Shown here one piece after another: positions 28,309 to 41,275 of a stretch of DNA of 64,000 bases; the first letter of the stretch is position 1, and every line of letters begins with the position of its first letter. A model generated the notes under the pieces. It did no database searches. It was not told the origin of the DNA and saw nothing but the letters and a program-made list of their open reading frames with translations. The stretch spans positions 214,501 through 278,500 of the forward strand of contig JBBPEB010000005.1 of NCBI GenBank assembly GCA_039096225.1. Direction: 5' to 3'. Position numbers and translations under genes: made by a program. The DNA is from Blastocystis sp. Blastoise. Its lineage: Eukaryota > Sar > Bigyra > Opalinata > Blastocystidae.

Positions 28309-30114
28309 ATTATTATTATGATTATGATGATTATATTTCCTATACAACATAGTATATACTATACATATATATTTCTGTCTTCTCTATAGGATGATGTCGA
28401 GTTAAGTGAGTGTTATAACTGGGCACCTTTCATTTCTCGTTTCGCTAGTATTATAGTTACTAAACTCCGTTTCCATTATCAACATAAACAATTTGATTTC
28501 CGTTATCAAGTGACAAATGAAGATACTATCGATACTGAAGAACGAGTATATATATATATATATATATTTATTTATTTTAATTTTTTTAAATTTGATTTAA
28601 TTTATTATTTTTCTATTTATTATATTATTATTATATTATATTAGCTCTTTTTTTTCTGTTCTATTTTATAATTATTTTATTATCTACTATATATATATAT
28701 AGGTGAATATAGCTTCTCGAATGACTACATTTATGGTATCTCTAGATTTAGCAGAGCGATGGGCCCTAGCGAATACGGATCCCGTGATTATTGGATGTAT
28801 TCGCCCACTAATTGATGAGTCTTATGCTATCTATGAGAGTGTTACAAGTATAATTAAATCGTTAATTAGACCTCAAGATGAAGATATTATTATTACTGAA
28901 GTTCGAAATCGATATGAAGAAGCAAGACAAAACTTTAGTATTATATGCTTAAGGGCAAAACAAATACAAGAATTATCATTATTTGACATGGTATATATAT
29001 TATCTGTTTATTTTGTATTCGATTTATTATTCATTGTTATATAATTATTTATATTTATTATAATACTTATAATATTTATTATCACTATATTGTATTATTC
29101 TTTGAAGGATATACATACTATTTCTTTTATAATTATATATATATATATCAATATATCTATATATATAGATTCCTACAATAAGTGAAGTATCCCCATTACA
29201 GGCACCTCCTAAGAATCAATATGAATCACGTATATCTCTATTAGAGACTTTAGAGACAATGCGTAGTGTTGAGAATATAGGAGGAGAAGAAGAAGAAGAA
29301 GATGATGATGATTCTAACATTACTCTTTTAGGATTATTATATAAACAAACAGCGAATGGAAAGATAAAACCCTTAGTAGGGGCTAATTGGCTTATGGAGA
29401 AAGGAGAACAATTATTACCTTCTTTAAAACGTATTATAGCTATTAAAGGGAATAATAAATGTTGTGAATGTAATCGTAGTATAGATAGTAGTAAGGCATC
29501 TATTAATCTAGGTATATTTCTATGTAATCGATGTGCTACCTTACATACACAATTACCTGTATATATATATATATATTATTATTATTATTGTTATTATTAT
29601 TATGTGTTTTTATAATATAATAATTATAGTTGTTAATATAATAATAACTTTATAGTTATTAATATATTTTTATTACTCTATACCTATAAAACTTTATCTC
29701 TAAACTATATATATATATATAGGAAGGTATAAGTGTAGTAAAAAAGCTTAAAACTGAAGATCTTCTTCCTCTCTGGATTGCTATACTTGCAGATATAGGA
29801 AATAGAAAAGCAAATCGATTCTGGGAATTTGATCTTCCCACGGGAATTAAACCTCAAGAAGATGATTCTGATGAAAGTATATATATATATAATTGATAAT
29901 ATTCATTAATATTTATAATACTCTTATTAACTATACTATCATTTAAAATAATTATTTTTTATATACATATTTTGTAATACTAATTATATTATATTTCTAT
30001 AGAATGGCTTACATTCTTTGAATATAAATATGTACAAAAGAGATGGATACATAGTAATACTAAAACTATTGAAGAAAAGTATATATATATTTATATATAT
30101 ACTATTTTATTATT

Positions 30115-30146
<32 letters not shown>

Positions 30147-31483
30147 ATAGGGATTCTCCTATGGATGTATTGTCTCCTAAGACCCTCCAAACAGAATTAC
30201 GAGAGACCAATGAAAGTGTAGATGTTGTCGACTTATTTGAGGATACCGCACAGAATATAAAACGTGAAGAATCTATTTCTGATGTGTATATAGTTATTTT
30301 ATTTTATACTTCATTATAAAATTTATTATTATTTTTATTATTCATTATAATGTAGATTATTATATAGATATTATATTCTTCTTTATCTATTAAATAATAA
30401 TTATTCATTATATATTCTATTATTATTCTTATTCTTCATAATATATATAATTCATATATATAATATATATATATAGTTTTAATAATTTGGAGATACCTAC
30501 TCCTACTCCTCAGTCTTCTTATTTACCTTATAATAATATGTCTATGTCTACTAGACCTATGATACAAGTGAATGGTCATCCAGTTTATTCTCAAAATATT
30601 CAGAATCAATCTATTCTCTCGACTACAGCTGCTCCTCCTTCAAATATGCCAACACAAAATATGAATTTATATAATCAATCGATGCTTAATCGACAAAATA
30701 TGATGGTAGGTAATCGTAATCCTTTAGGATCTCCTCTTCTTTCTGGTTTACAGAATCCTCTCTCTCCTTCTATGCCTATGATGAATCCTTCTGTATCTCC
30801 TACTCCTTCTCTCTCTTTACCTCCTCAAGTACCTCCTATGACGAATATGTCTATGTCTTCTTATTATAATATACCTAATAATAATTATTATAATATGAAT
30901 ACAAATAATATGAATACTATGAATACTATGAATATGAATACTATGAATATGAGTAATATGAATATGAATACAATGAATATGAATACTATGAATAATATGC
31001 CTATGAGTCGAAGTATGTATAATCCATTATATAGTAATATGCAAAGTATACCTCAATCTTCTATGTATCCTGGTACTACTCCTTCTCAACCTCCTTATAA
31101 TCCTCAATATATGATGAATACACAAAATCCTAGAGGAGCTACAATGCAACCTATACAATCATCACTTCTTAATATAACAGGTCCTTCTCCTATTCCTTCT
31201 TCTTCTTCTATTCAATCAAATACTATAGGTTTATTATCACCTTCTATGAAACCTAATCCTTCTACTCTCTCTCCTATGGCTATGAATGCTATGCCATCTA
31301 TGGATATATCTTCTGCTCCTACTTCTCCTATTCCTACTACTACTACTACTACTACTACTACTAATACTACTAATACTACAAGTACTAGTAGTACTACTAC
31401 TAATAATTATGTACCTCCTACTATTTCTTCTGTTATGATGAATCAACAACAAAGTACTCAAGGATCCTTCCAAGCATTCTCTC

Positions 31484-31540
<57 letters not shown>

Positions 31541-33139
31541 ATAATTACTAGTTCATATTATTTAACAAATGATTCTATGTGAATATATATATAGATAATG
31601 AAAATAGTGTAAATGCTCCCCTTCAAACCCCTGGGAAATCTGTTCAACCAGTACAAGTTAGCGGTTCTACTACATCAAGTAAGAAGTCTATACTTACAGA
31701 AGATACTTCTGAAGATGAAGATGATTATGAAACACGTGTTGAGAAATTAGAAAGAAGACAAGATGAAGCAGTTAAGAAGAAGGTTATGTCTGCTCTACAG
31801 ACGGCTCTTAGCGATATACAATTAACCGGTATTCAAATAGAATTCGAAGAATTAGAAATTCTAGATCGTATTGGTGTTGGTGGATTTGCTATTGTTTATA
31901 GAGGATTCTATAGGTATATTAATATATTATATTTATTATATTTATTATTATTTTTTTACATTTATTATATTTATGTATTTATTAAATTTATATAATAATT
32001 GTTTATTATTATTTATTATATTTATTCTATATATTATAAATAATATATTTATTCCATATATTATTAGAATATATTTATTTTTATATATTTTATAAATAGA
32101 GGTACTGAAGTAGCTGTAAAGAAATTACGTGTATCTCGAATGAGTGCGAAAGCTATTCGTGATTTCCATTCAGAAGTATTTATTATGAAAACATTACGTC
32201 ATCCAAATATTGTAATATTCATGGGACTCGTCATGGAGCCAGTTTGTCTTGTAACTGAATTTTGTCAAAAAGGCAATTTATTTGATTTATTACATGATGT
32301 TGATGTATATAGTAGTGAATCTGAAGAAGAGAATGAAGAAGAACATTATCATTATGATATACCTTGGACAAGACGTATACGTATAGCTTGTGATGTAGCT
32401 AGAGGAATGAATTTCTTACATACTTCATCTCCTGTTATTATACATAGAGATCTTAAAACATTAAATATCCTTGTAGATGAAAAGTGGACTGCTAAAGTGA
32501 GTGATTTTGGACTTTCGAGATTTAAAGTATATATATATATATTATTATTAATTTTATTGTATATTCTATATATATATGTAATTATTTATAATAAAGTATC
32601 ATTATATATATATATATATATATATATAGTCTGTAGCTGGATCTTTGATGACAGGACAATGTGGTACATATCAATGGATGGCGCCAGAAGTTATTGGCGG
32701 GCATGTATATACAGAAAAAGCAGATGTATTTTCTTTTGGTGTTATTCTTTGGGAAATGTTTACTCGTAAAGTACCCTATGAAGGCATGCAACCTATGCAA
32801 GTATATATATATATATATAGAGTTTTGAAAGAATTTATTTTTTTGAAAATTAATTATATTTAGGCATTATTTTTTTTTGTTTATTATTTTTAACATATAT
32901 ATATATAATAGAATCTAATTATTATATGTTATTCTTTTATTTAAATTATTCTATATGTTTAGGTTGCTGTAATGGTACATACAAATAAGAAACGTCTTCC
33001 TATTCCTTCGAATTGCCCTGAATGGTATGCTGACTTAATAAGAGATTGTTGGGCGCCAGATCCCGAAACAAGACCGAACTTCGCGGATATTTTAAGACGA
33101 CTGAGAAAGGCTGGACCCGTTCCCACAAATTATGTATAA
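25180..33139 (+). CDS. Four-domain protein: NAK-like pseudokinase - ANTH - ArfGAP - TKL kinase
   Basis: Twenty exons join in one frame: 25180-25486, 25576-25718, 25817-25900, 26071-26162, 26333-26554, 26664-26766, 26850-26915, 27057-27763, 27922-28072, 28390-28545, 28703-28990, 29169-29558, 29723-29876, 30003-30078, 30151-30285, 30477-31486, 31595-31913, 32100-32526, 32630-32800 and 32963-33139. They total 5178 nt (1725 aa). All junctions are GT-AG and exon phases match, so I read it as one gene. Order: dead kinase (about 1-300), charged linker, ANTH (about 515-770), ArfGAP finger (about 855-945), Asn/Met/Pro/Ser-rich spacer (about 1025-1400), TKL kinase (about 1446-1725). ANTH domains bind PI(4,5)P2 and clathrin coats, ArfGAP fingers bind Arf GTPases, and NAK kinases phosphorylate adaptors. 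The protein may therefore couple vesicle coats to a signalling kinase; this is inference. It starts MGSS, which could be N-myristoylated. Confidence 0.85.
27582..28990 (+). other. Domain: ANTH (AP180 N-terminal homology)
   Basis: ILKAKMLHYFGGKH...PPHMNYLRKII matches the ANTH opening (KAT...PKKKHLDYLI), followed by RPLLTSEIVAVKALTAVLRI like the conserved W.VVFKALI helix, then long helices to the exon end. ANTH domains bind phosphoinositides at clathrin-coated pits. Confidence 0.75.
28085..28332. repeat. (ATT)n-type microsatellite in an intron
   Basis: About 250 bp of ATT/ATG triplets lie inside the intron between exons 9 and 10 of the multi-domain kinase gene. The Asn/His- or Ile-rich ORFs across it are artefacts. 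Confidence 0.9.
29395..29876 (+). other. Domain: ArfGAP zinc finger without the arginine finger
   Basis: A CX2CX17CX2C finger (CCEC then CNRC) surrounds SINLGIFLC, which is diagnostic of ArfGAP. The downstream LPLWIAILADIGNRKANRFWE matches the ArfGAP helix. The catalytic Arg of the HRxLG motif is Thr here (LHTQLPEG), so GTPase stimulation is doubtful. Confidence 0.82.
31838..33139 (+). other. Domain: TKL-family Ser/Thr kinase, intact
   Basis: All catalytic elements are present: glycine loop GVGGFAIVYRG, VAVKKL lysine, HRDLKTLNIL, DFGLS, GTYQWMAPEV and DVFSFGVILWEM. This is the Raf/MLK-like pattern common in amoebozoan TKL kinases. An acidic insert (SSESEEENEEEHYHY) sits between the hinge and the catalytic loop. 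It contrasts with the dead kinase at the other end of the protein. Confidence 0.92.
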
Positions 33140-34734
33140 ATACATTTTTTTATTTTTTATAAATAATTATTCAAATCAATTTCTTATTTTTTTAATACAT
33201 ATATATATTGTTTTTTTAATACTGAATTACATATTTTATTCACAAATATATGTTTATGTTATTTATTTTGTTACTTGCCTTTTTTAAATGAATATATATA
33301 TATATATATCTTGTTTTTCTTTTTCTTTTTTCCTTATTCTATAATTTGATATATGGATGACAGTTTCTTTTTCTTTTTTTATAACTTTAAATTATATATA
33401 TGTGTATATATTTCTTTTAACAAAATGAATAATATACATTCTGATTTTTGTATACATTTTATACTCTTTTATTGATATTTATTTAGTATCATTTTTTATT
33501 TTACTTTATTTCTGAATTATTTTTTTTCTATGATCATCATTTTCTGTATAACTTATACATTTAGCCAATACATTATATAGAAGTTACAATTTATAAAAAT
33601 ATAGATTTCTTAAATTTGTTTTTGTTCTTATTTCTAAAAATGTATTATTTATAGCTTTTTTTAAATTAGTAATTCCACTGTTGGCACACTCTTTCAGATG
33701 ATTCATCAATCCAACAAATATTCACATAAGATAATTTAGTGTTACTAAAAGTGGTTAATAAATGGTTTCTAAAATTATTATGGATACGTGCATGTTCTTA
33801 AATGATAGGACTGCCATTAAACCAATACATTCACCATAAGTTTCGGTTTTAAATTTTCAAAATCATTTATTTTAATTTTAATACTACTTTCCTATTAAAT
33901 CGATATGATTTCATTTATGTGAACATAGGAGTGAACAGTATTCTGCAAAAAAAAAAAATTCAAATGTATAACACGTAAAAACCATATAATTTTTTCGTTT
34001 TCGATCATAGTAGCTCTGAGTACATGGTACTAGCAGCTATTCACTCATCTATAAAGAATGTCAAGTCACAACATATACCATCTTTGTCTTTCTTTCATTG
34101 ATGGAATTGTATATATATGAATAGCCAATCATTTAAACATAGTTCCATTCAGTAGTTATTTATTTTGAGTTAAGTATTTAGCAACCACTCAAATAAAATC
34201 CATAATAACCATACATTGTGTTTTCTTTTAATAATTGAATAGAGTATTTTGATTGACAAATGTTTTGTGTTTTGCATAGAAAGAACCACTGAAATGTATG
34301 AATATCCGAAAACCCTGAAAAAGTCAGATTAGAAATGGGTGGTGGTGGTTTGAATCCTTAATTGTTTGCTTTTTTTTATGGTTTTTAGATAGGAAATGAA
34401 TGGCCATCGCGTGTTTTCCCATTGAGTAGGGAAAATTTAATTGATTGGGTGATTGGGAATGACACCCTTATGGGTGATGACACATAGATGCATCATTCAT
34501 ATTTCAGTTCTGAATGGTTGAAGTTTCTCTTCTTTACCTTAAGCCCTTAAAATCTATACAGACACAAACAACACTCCTTTCGTAAATTGATTGGATAATA
34601 TTCGGCTTGATGACGATAGATTGATGTAAAATACCGAGGTTCATCGATGTTTTTCTCTACCATTCTATCTTTTCTCTACATTTCGATCAATTTACATTTA
34701 ATATTTATTTTAACTTCTTATTTGATATATCAAA
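33140..34734. other. Intergenic, no gene seen
   Basis: AT-rich sequence between the kinase gene and the surface-protein gene. A small stem, CACCC TTAT GGGTG, lies near 34465-34478. Nothing coding is supported. Confidence 0.5.
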
Positions 34735-35231
34735 ATGAAGTCAATTTATCTTTTCTTTGCTCTTGCTTTTATTGCATCAGGTATGTACTATATATAGTAG
34801 AAAGTCTAATAGATCAATTATAGTCAATGCTGTATGTACTGCTCCTTCTGTCGCAGTAACTGTTACTCATTATTGTACTACATATGGCTATGAAGAATTA
34901 TGGAATATTTACACTGGTGCTGTTGTTGATATTAACCAAAAGGTTGCTAATGGTCAAGGTGCCAATTATGTGACTACTGTCACTGAAGTTTGCTTATTAT
35001 TAAATACTGTCTATACTCTTGGTATCTCTGATTCGTATGTAAATTATTTCTTTGAATACTATCTTTATTTTACATATTTTAAATTTAATTTAATTTTTTT
35101 TATAGCTATGGAGATGGTTGGTCTTACTATTCTACTATCGCTGTTACTTATGATGGCTTCGATTATGTTTCTGGCATGGGACTAGCTAATGGCGAAGCTT
35201 CACCTAAGACAGTTCAATTTACTCGTATATA

Positions 35232-35316
<85 letters not shown>

Positions 35317-38300
35317 TTTAAATTTAAATCATAATATATGTTTTTATTTTTCTAGTTACTTCTATCCTTTCTTATGGATCTACTTGGAAGTATTCTACTG
35401 CTGCTCAAGTTGGTAATTCTTGGGCTGCTCCTAGTTTTGCTGATGCTACTTGGTCATCTGCTGCTACTGGTGCCTTCCCTACTATTGCTACCACTACTCG
35501 TTATTTCAGATTCTCTGGAGTATTAGCTACAGCTGCTGTTGCTTTCAATATGGAAATTCTTTCTAATTCTGGTTATATTGTTTATATTAATGGACAAGAA
35601 GTTTCCCGTGTTGGTTTACCTGCTGTTTCTGATGCTAATACTGCTAGTACTTTAGTTGAAGAAACTGCTACTTATAAAACATTAGCATTCCCTCTTTCTC
35701 TTTATTCTGTTACTACTTCTTTTACTGTTGCTATTGAAGTTCATGCTGCTGCTACTCAAATTGGTTCTCCTGAAGTCTTTGATGCTAAAGCATCTGATGT
35801 TAAGGGAACTGAAAGTATTTATATTTTTATTATTTATTATAATTTTTATTATTTATTTATATTTCATTTAATAACTTTATACATAATATTATTTTTTTTA
35901 GAACCTATTTATTATGGTTATGGTGGTACTGGTGTATGTGTACCTGAAAATACTGGTACTACTGGAACTGAAAAATGCGAAAAATTATTTGATGGTACTG
36001 TTAGTACTAAATACTTATCTTCTGGTTCTCAAAGTTGTGTAATTACTTATACCTTACCTGCTAACTCTAACATTTGGATTAATACTTATGCTATTGGTTC
36101 TGGTAATGATATGCAAGGAAGAGATCCTAGAGAATGGAAACTTTATGGTTCTCAAGATTCTGGTGTTACTTGGAAATTCTTAGATTATAGAAATGAAAAT
36201 ATGTTTGCCTCTAGAAGTACTATGTATCCTTTTGAAATTCTTTCTAATAGACTTATGTTCAACGCTTTTAAGTTAGAAGTTTGTATGCTTTTTTTTCATT
36301 AATATATATATATATACTATAAATTTTTATATATTACTACGTGATTCGTTTATTTACATACATATTTTATAGTGAATAATAATGGTGAAGGTGCTGCTCA
36401 AATGTCTGAAGTTAGTTTTGGTGCTATTAATAAGGCTATCCCTGCTGCTGGTATCCAATATGATTCTGCTACTGTTACTGTTTTAGCCTTTGTTGCAGTT
36501 AATCTTAAGGTTACTAGTACTGGTTATTATGATTTTGCTATTACTCCTACTCTTCCTGCTGGTCTTTTCTTCAACAGTGCTAATGGTAATATTTATGGTA
36601 CTCCTACTACTGGTTCTAGTATGACTGTTTATACTATTTCTGCTAAGGATGGTGCTACTGATCAGACTGTTACTACATCCGTTACTATTACTATTAATGG
36701 TTGTCAACAACCTGCTATGTCTCTTGTTACTATTACTAAGGCTAATGGTGGTTCTGTAAATTTTGCTGAAGAACGTTTCACTGCTTATTCTGAAGCTGGT
36801 GTTTCTGTATTTAGTGGTGTTGGTAATGGTGGTACCCAAACTTATTCTGATTGTGTTGTTGCTGGTAGAATGAGATTTGTTTTAAATGATGATGGTAATA
36901 ATGGTTGGGATCAAGGTTCTAGTCTTAAAGTTACTGTTCAATATGGTGTTAATCAATATTTCACTGTTGGTCGTCTTTATTTACAAACTGGTACTACTGC
37001 TACTTATTATGTAAATACTCGTCTTGATCTTGCTCCTATGTCTGGTTGGAAATATTTCCCTGCTACTGTTATTGATCCTAATTGGTATTCTATGACTTTC
37101 TCTGATGCTGCTTGGAGTTCTATTACTGCTCTTCCTGTTGCTAGTGTTGCTACTCCTATTGTTCTTCTTAGAAAATCTTTCACTGTCACTTCTAAGACTA
37201 ATATGAAAGGTTGGGAATTTATGTTTATGTCTAGAGCTGGTGTTGTTGTTTATGTAAATGGTAATGAAGTCTATAGATATAACTTAGCTGATGGTCCTAT
37301 TACTACTGCTACTACTCCTACTGGTGGTGATAGCTCTTTCTCTTGGAAGGGTGTTTCTGGTAAACTCTCTACTCTTTCTAATGGTAATTCTGTTACTATT
37401 GCTGTTGCTCTTGTTAATATTGGTACTGAAGCTTATGATCTAACTTTCGATGGTGTTTTCCATTTAACTGCTGATTCTACTGTTCAACAAGATATTGAAG
37501 GTACTTATTATACTACTAGTAATGACCTTGGTGGTTTTGCTGGTGGTCTTTTTGATGGTAGTTTTGGTTCTAGATGGATTACTGGTTTACATGATTCTGT
37601 TACTCCTCATTATGCTACTATTACTTTTAAAAATAACAGAGCCGAACTTATTAATAAGTATTGTGTTGTTTCCAATTGGGATGCTCCAGGTTATGATCCT
37701 GTTGATTGGGTTGTTGCTGGTTCTATGGATGGTACTACGTTTACTGATTTAAGTACTATGTCTAATGTTTCTTGGGAAGAAAGACAACAAAGACAATGTT
37801 TCTATATGCCTACTAATAATAAAGCTTATATTACTTATAGATGGACTGTATCTAAGGCTGCTGAAGTAGTAGCTAGTAACAGATATGCTGCTTGTGAATT
37901 TGAATTATATATTGAAGATATTGAATCTCTTGTTATTCCTGCTTTTAGTTTTACTCCTTCTACTATTGTTGCTTATAAGGATGTTACTGTTCCTGCTCTT
38001 TTAGTTTCTTCTGAATATTATTATGATTTCACTATTTCTCCTGCTCTTCCTACTGGTCTTACTATGGATACTTCTAATGGTTACTTGAATGGTATTGCTA
38101 CTCAACTTCAATCTCCTACTACTTATACTATTAGTGCTAAGAATATTATGGGCGTTGCTGCTGCTACTACTATTACTTTATCTGTTACTACTTGTTCTGA
38201 TCCTAATACCGCTTTTGTTCTTAAATTCTATTTTGAAGGTGGTGCTGGTGAAGCTTCTTGGACTCTTAAGGATGCTGCTGGTACTGTTATTGATACTAAG

Positions 38301-40997
38301 ACTACTGCTGTTAATTGGGCTACTCAATATTTCTCTTATTGTAAACCTAAGGGTACTTATTCTCTTGTTTTATCTGATAGTATGAATGATGGTTGGGGTG
38401 CTGGTACTTATACTATCTTAGATATTGATAATAATGTTTATGTTACTGGTACTGTTGCTTCTCAAGAATCTCCTAAGACTGTTAGTGTATATATTGGTCA
38501 AGTTATTGGTTCTTCTACTTCTTGGAAATACTTAAATGATGGTTCTGCTGCTCCTTCTGGTTGGAATACTGCTTCTTTCTCTGATGCTGCTTGGTCTACT
38601 GGTATTTCTGGTTCTTTACCTACTCCTACTGGTACTACTCAATATTATAGAACTACTTTCAGTGTTGCTGCTATTGATGCTACTTCTGCTGGTTATGAAA
38701 TTAGTATTAAGGGTTATGCTGGTATTGCTGCTTATCTTAATGGCCAAGAAATCATGAGAGCTAATCTTCCTACTGGTACTCTTTCTTCTTCTACTTTAGC
38801 TACTTCTGAACTTGCTAATTGGTCTTTCTTCAAGGCTTCTCTTAGTTTAATTATTAATCCTATTCTTACTGTTGGTACTAATGTTCTTGCTATTGAACTT
38901 CATAAGAAAGAAACTCTTCCTACTACTAATGAATTTACTGGATCTTTTGCTTTTATTGCTTCTGGTGAATACAGAGTATCTGATGGTGTTGCTTGGTCTG
39001 ATATTGAAAAGACTGATTCTGAAGGTACTGATAAGCTATTTGATAATAGTATTTATACTAAGGTTCTTAGTGGTCCTAGATGTGTTGGTGCTATCTATAG
39101 ATATACTTTCAATAATGGTCGTAAAGAATTTATTAATCATTATAAGATTACTAGTGGTAATGATTGTAATACTAGACATCCTTCTGGTTGGAGAATCGAA
39201 GGTTCTAATGATAATGGTGTTACTTGGACTTTATTAGATTTTGAACGTCAACAATTATTTACTAGTTACAGACAAACATTCTCCTATGATTTCTATGCTG
39301 CTCAAGCTTATAACTCTTATAGATTTGTTGCTACTGAATGTGCTAATCCTGCTATTGATAGTCAAAACTGTGGTGATGGTAATCTTCAATTATCTGAATT
39401 TGGTTTATATATGAATAATAAGGCTGCTGCTTGTGCTGCTTCTGGTACTTGGGGACCTGCTGTTGAAGGTGGTTATTCCTTCCAAGAATGTCCTACTGGT
39501 TATCTTGGTGCTAAGAGAAGATTATGTACTGCTGGTGTTTTTGGTGATGAACAAGATTTATGTTATCTTACTGCTCCTACTGATCTTTCTTATACTGGTT
39601 CTCCTTTTACTTTACATAAGAATGTTTATTCTTCTATTCCTGCTACTGTTACTGGTGCTGCTTTAACTTTCACTACTGATCCTGCTCTTCCTTCTGGTAT
39701 TACTATTAGTTCTACTGGTACTATTTCTGGTACTCCTCTTACTAATTCTGCTGTTACTACTTATACTATTACTGCTACTAATACTGCTGGTTCTGTTACT
39801 GCTACTGTTATGATTCAAGTTGATACTGCTTCTTGTGCTTCTGATGGTACTTGGCCTATGACTGAAGCTGGTCAACAAGCTACTTTAGCTTGTTTAGATA
39901 CTATTAATTATGAAGGTTCTAGAACTAGATTATGTCAACTTGGTTATCCTGCTGTTTGGGGTGCTGCTGTTGATGGTTGTCAATTAAAGATGCCTACTAT
40001 TACTTATACTTCTACTACTATTACTGGTTATAAGAATGATGCTATTAGTCCTATTACTGCTACTGTCTCTGGTGGTAGCCTTAATCCTCTTACTATTGCT
40101 CCTACTCTTCCTACTGGTTTAACTTTTACTGCTCAAAATGGTCAAATCTCTGGTACTCCTGTTGCTGCTTCTTCTGGTACTTATACTGTAACTGCTTCTA
40201 ATGCTAGAGGTCAAGCTACTGCTACCATCACTATTACTATTAGTGTTGTTAACTGTCCTCTTGATGGTATTTGGCCTGCTACTGAAAGAGCTACTACTGC
40301 TTATGTTGCTTGTCCTACTGGTCAATCTGGTGTTCAAAGCCGTGTTTGTCAAAATACTGGTTTAGGTGCTGCTACTTGGCAAGTTGCTGATTCTTCTAAT
40401 TGTTTCACTTATGATGCTAAAGAAAATCCTGGTGATAATAAGATCTTTATTAATGTTCCTATTAAACTTGAAGGACTTACTGAAGCTACTTTCAATACTC
40501 CTTCTACTACTGAAGTCTTCAGAACTATTATTGTTCAAGCTCTTACTGCTTATTCTATTCCTTCTTCTGGTGTAAAGGTTATTAGTGTTTCTGGTGTATC
40601 TACTTATGCTGCTGGTGTTGTTGCTAATGTCAGAATTACTGCTAATGATGCTGATAAGGATAAGGTTAAGAGTGATATGAGTGCTTATTGTAGTGGTACT
40701 AATTCTGCTCTTCTTAATGCTTGTAGATCTAGTTCTGATGCTAATCTTAAGACTGTTACTGGTACTACTGTTAATGGTGAAATTACAACTAAGGGTAATT
40801 CTCTTTCTACTGGTATTATTATCCTTATTGTTGTTTTAGTCATTCTTGTTGTTGCTATTATTGCTGTTATTACCTTCTGTGTTATTATTCGTACTAAGGG
40901 TAAGAAGAATGGTAAGAATGGTAAGAAATTAGGTGCTGCTAAGAAGACTGAAAAAGCTAAGACTCCTGTTACTGCTTCTAAAGCTGTTAAGGTTTAA
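34735..40997 (+). CDS. Large type I membrane surface protein with He_PIG, discoidin-like and GDGW modules
   Basis: Exons 34735-34780, 34824-35034, 35106-35224, 35356-35814, 35902-36282 and 36373-40997 give 1946 aa. The N-terminal MKSIYLFFALAFIAS is a signal peptide. Repeated modules follow: Cys plus DGW segments (GISDSYGDGW, LNDDGNNGWD, LSDSMNDGWG), W-rich jelly-roll units (SGWNTASFSDAAWS), discoidin-like units (LFDGTVSTKYLS...REWKLYGSQDSG), four He_PIG immunoglobulin-like repeats (for example PALPSGITISSTGTISGTPL), and three Cys-rich DGxWPxTE...CPxG...RxC units. Residues about 1883-1910 form one transmembrane helix, followed by a Lys-rich tail. Codon choice is very uniform (GCT, GGT, ACT), suggesting high expression. 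The shadow ORFs on both strands are artefacts of this bias. It probably works in adhesion or recognition; its ligand is unknown. Confidence 0.88.
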
Positions 40998-41275
40998 ATA
41001 GTATTATAATATTAAAGTTTTATTTTGTTAATAAATAATAGATTTGTTTTTTTTTCTACATCATTGATGTATTTATTTGAAATTTGTATATCTCTTTTTT
41101 TTTTATATATTAAATTGATTTTGTTTATGTACAAGATATTGATTGTTTATTAATATTTTTCTTGTACATATACTTAAGTTGTATTAATACATTTAAATAA
41201 TTATTGTTTTGTTATTAGTTTGTAAAAATATATAAAAAACAAAGGTTTGTTTAAAACAGATATATATATATATTA
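40998..41275. other. Convergent 3' intergenic spacer
   Basis: 278 bp between the stop of the surface-protein gene and the stop of the minus-strand racemase gene. Only AT-rich sequence is seen. Confidence 0.6.

Noticed and set aside
34345-34375. Possible tRNA B box (GGTTTGAATCC)
   Set aside because: No A box or stems upstream at the right distance.
37495-40575. Leu-rich plus-strand and Ser-rich minus-strand ORFs inside the surface-protein exon
   Set aside because: They are frame shadows of a repetitive GCT/GGT/ACT coding exon.
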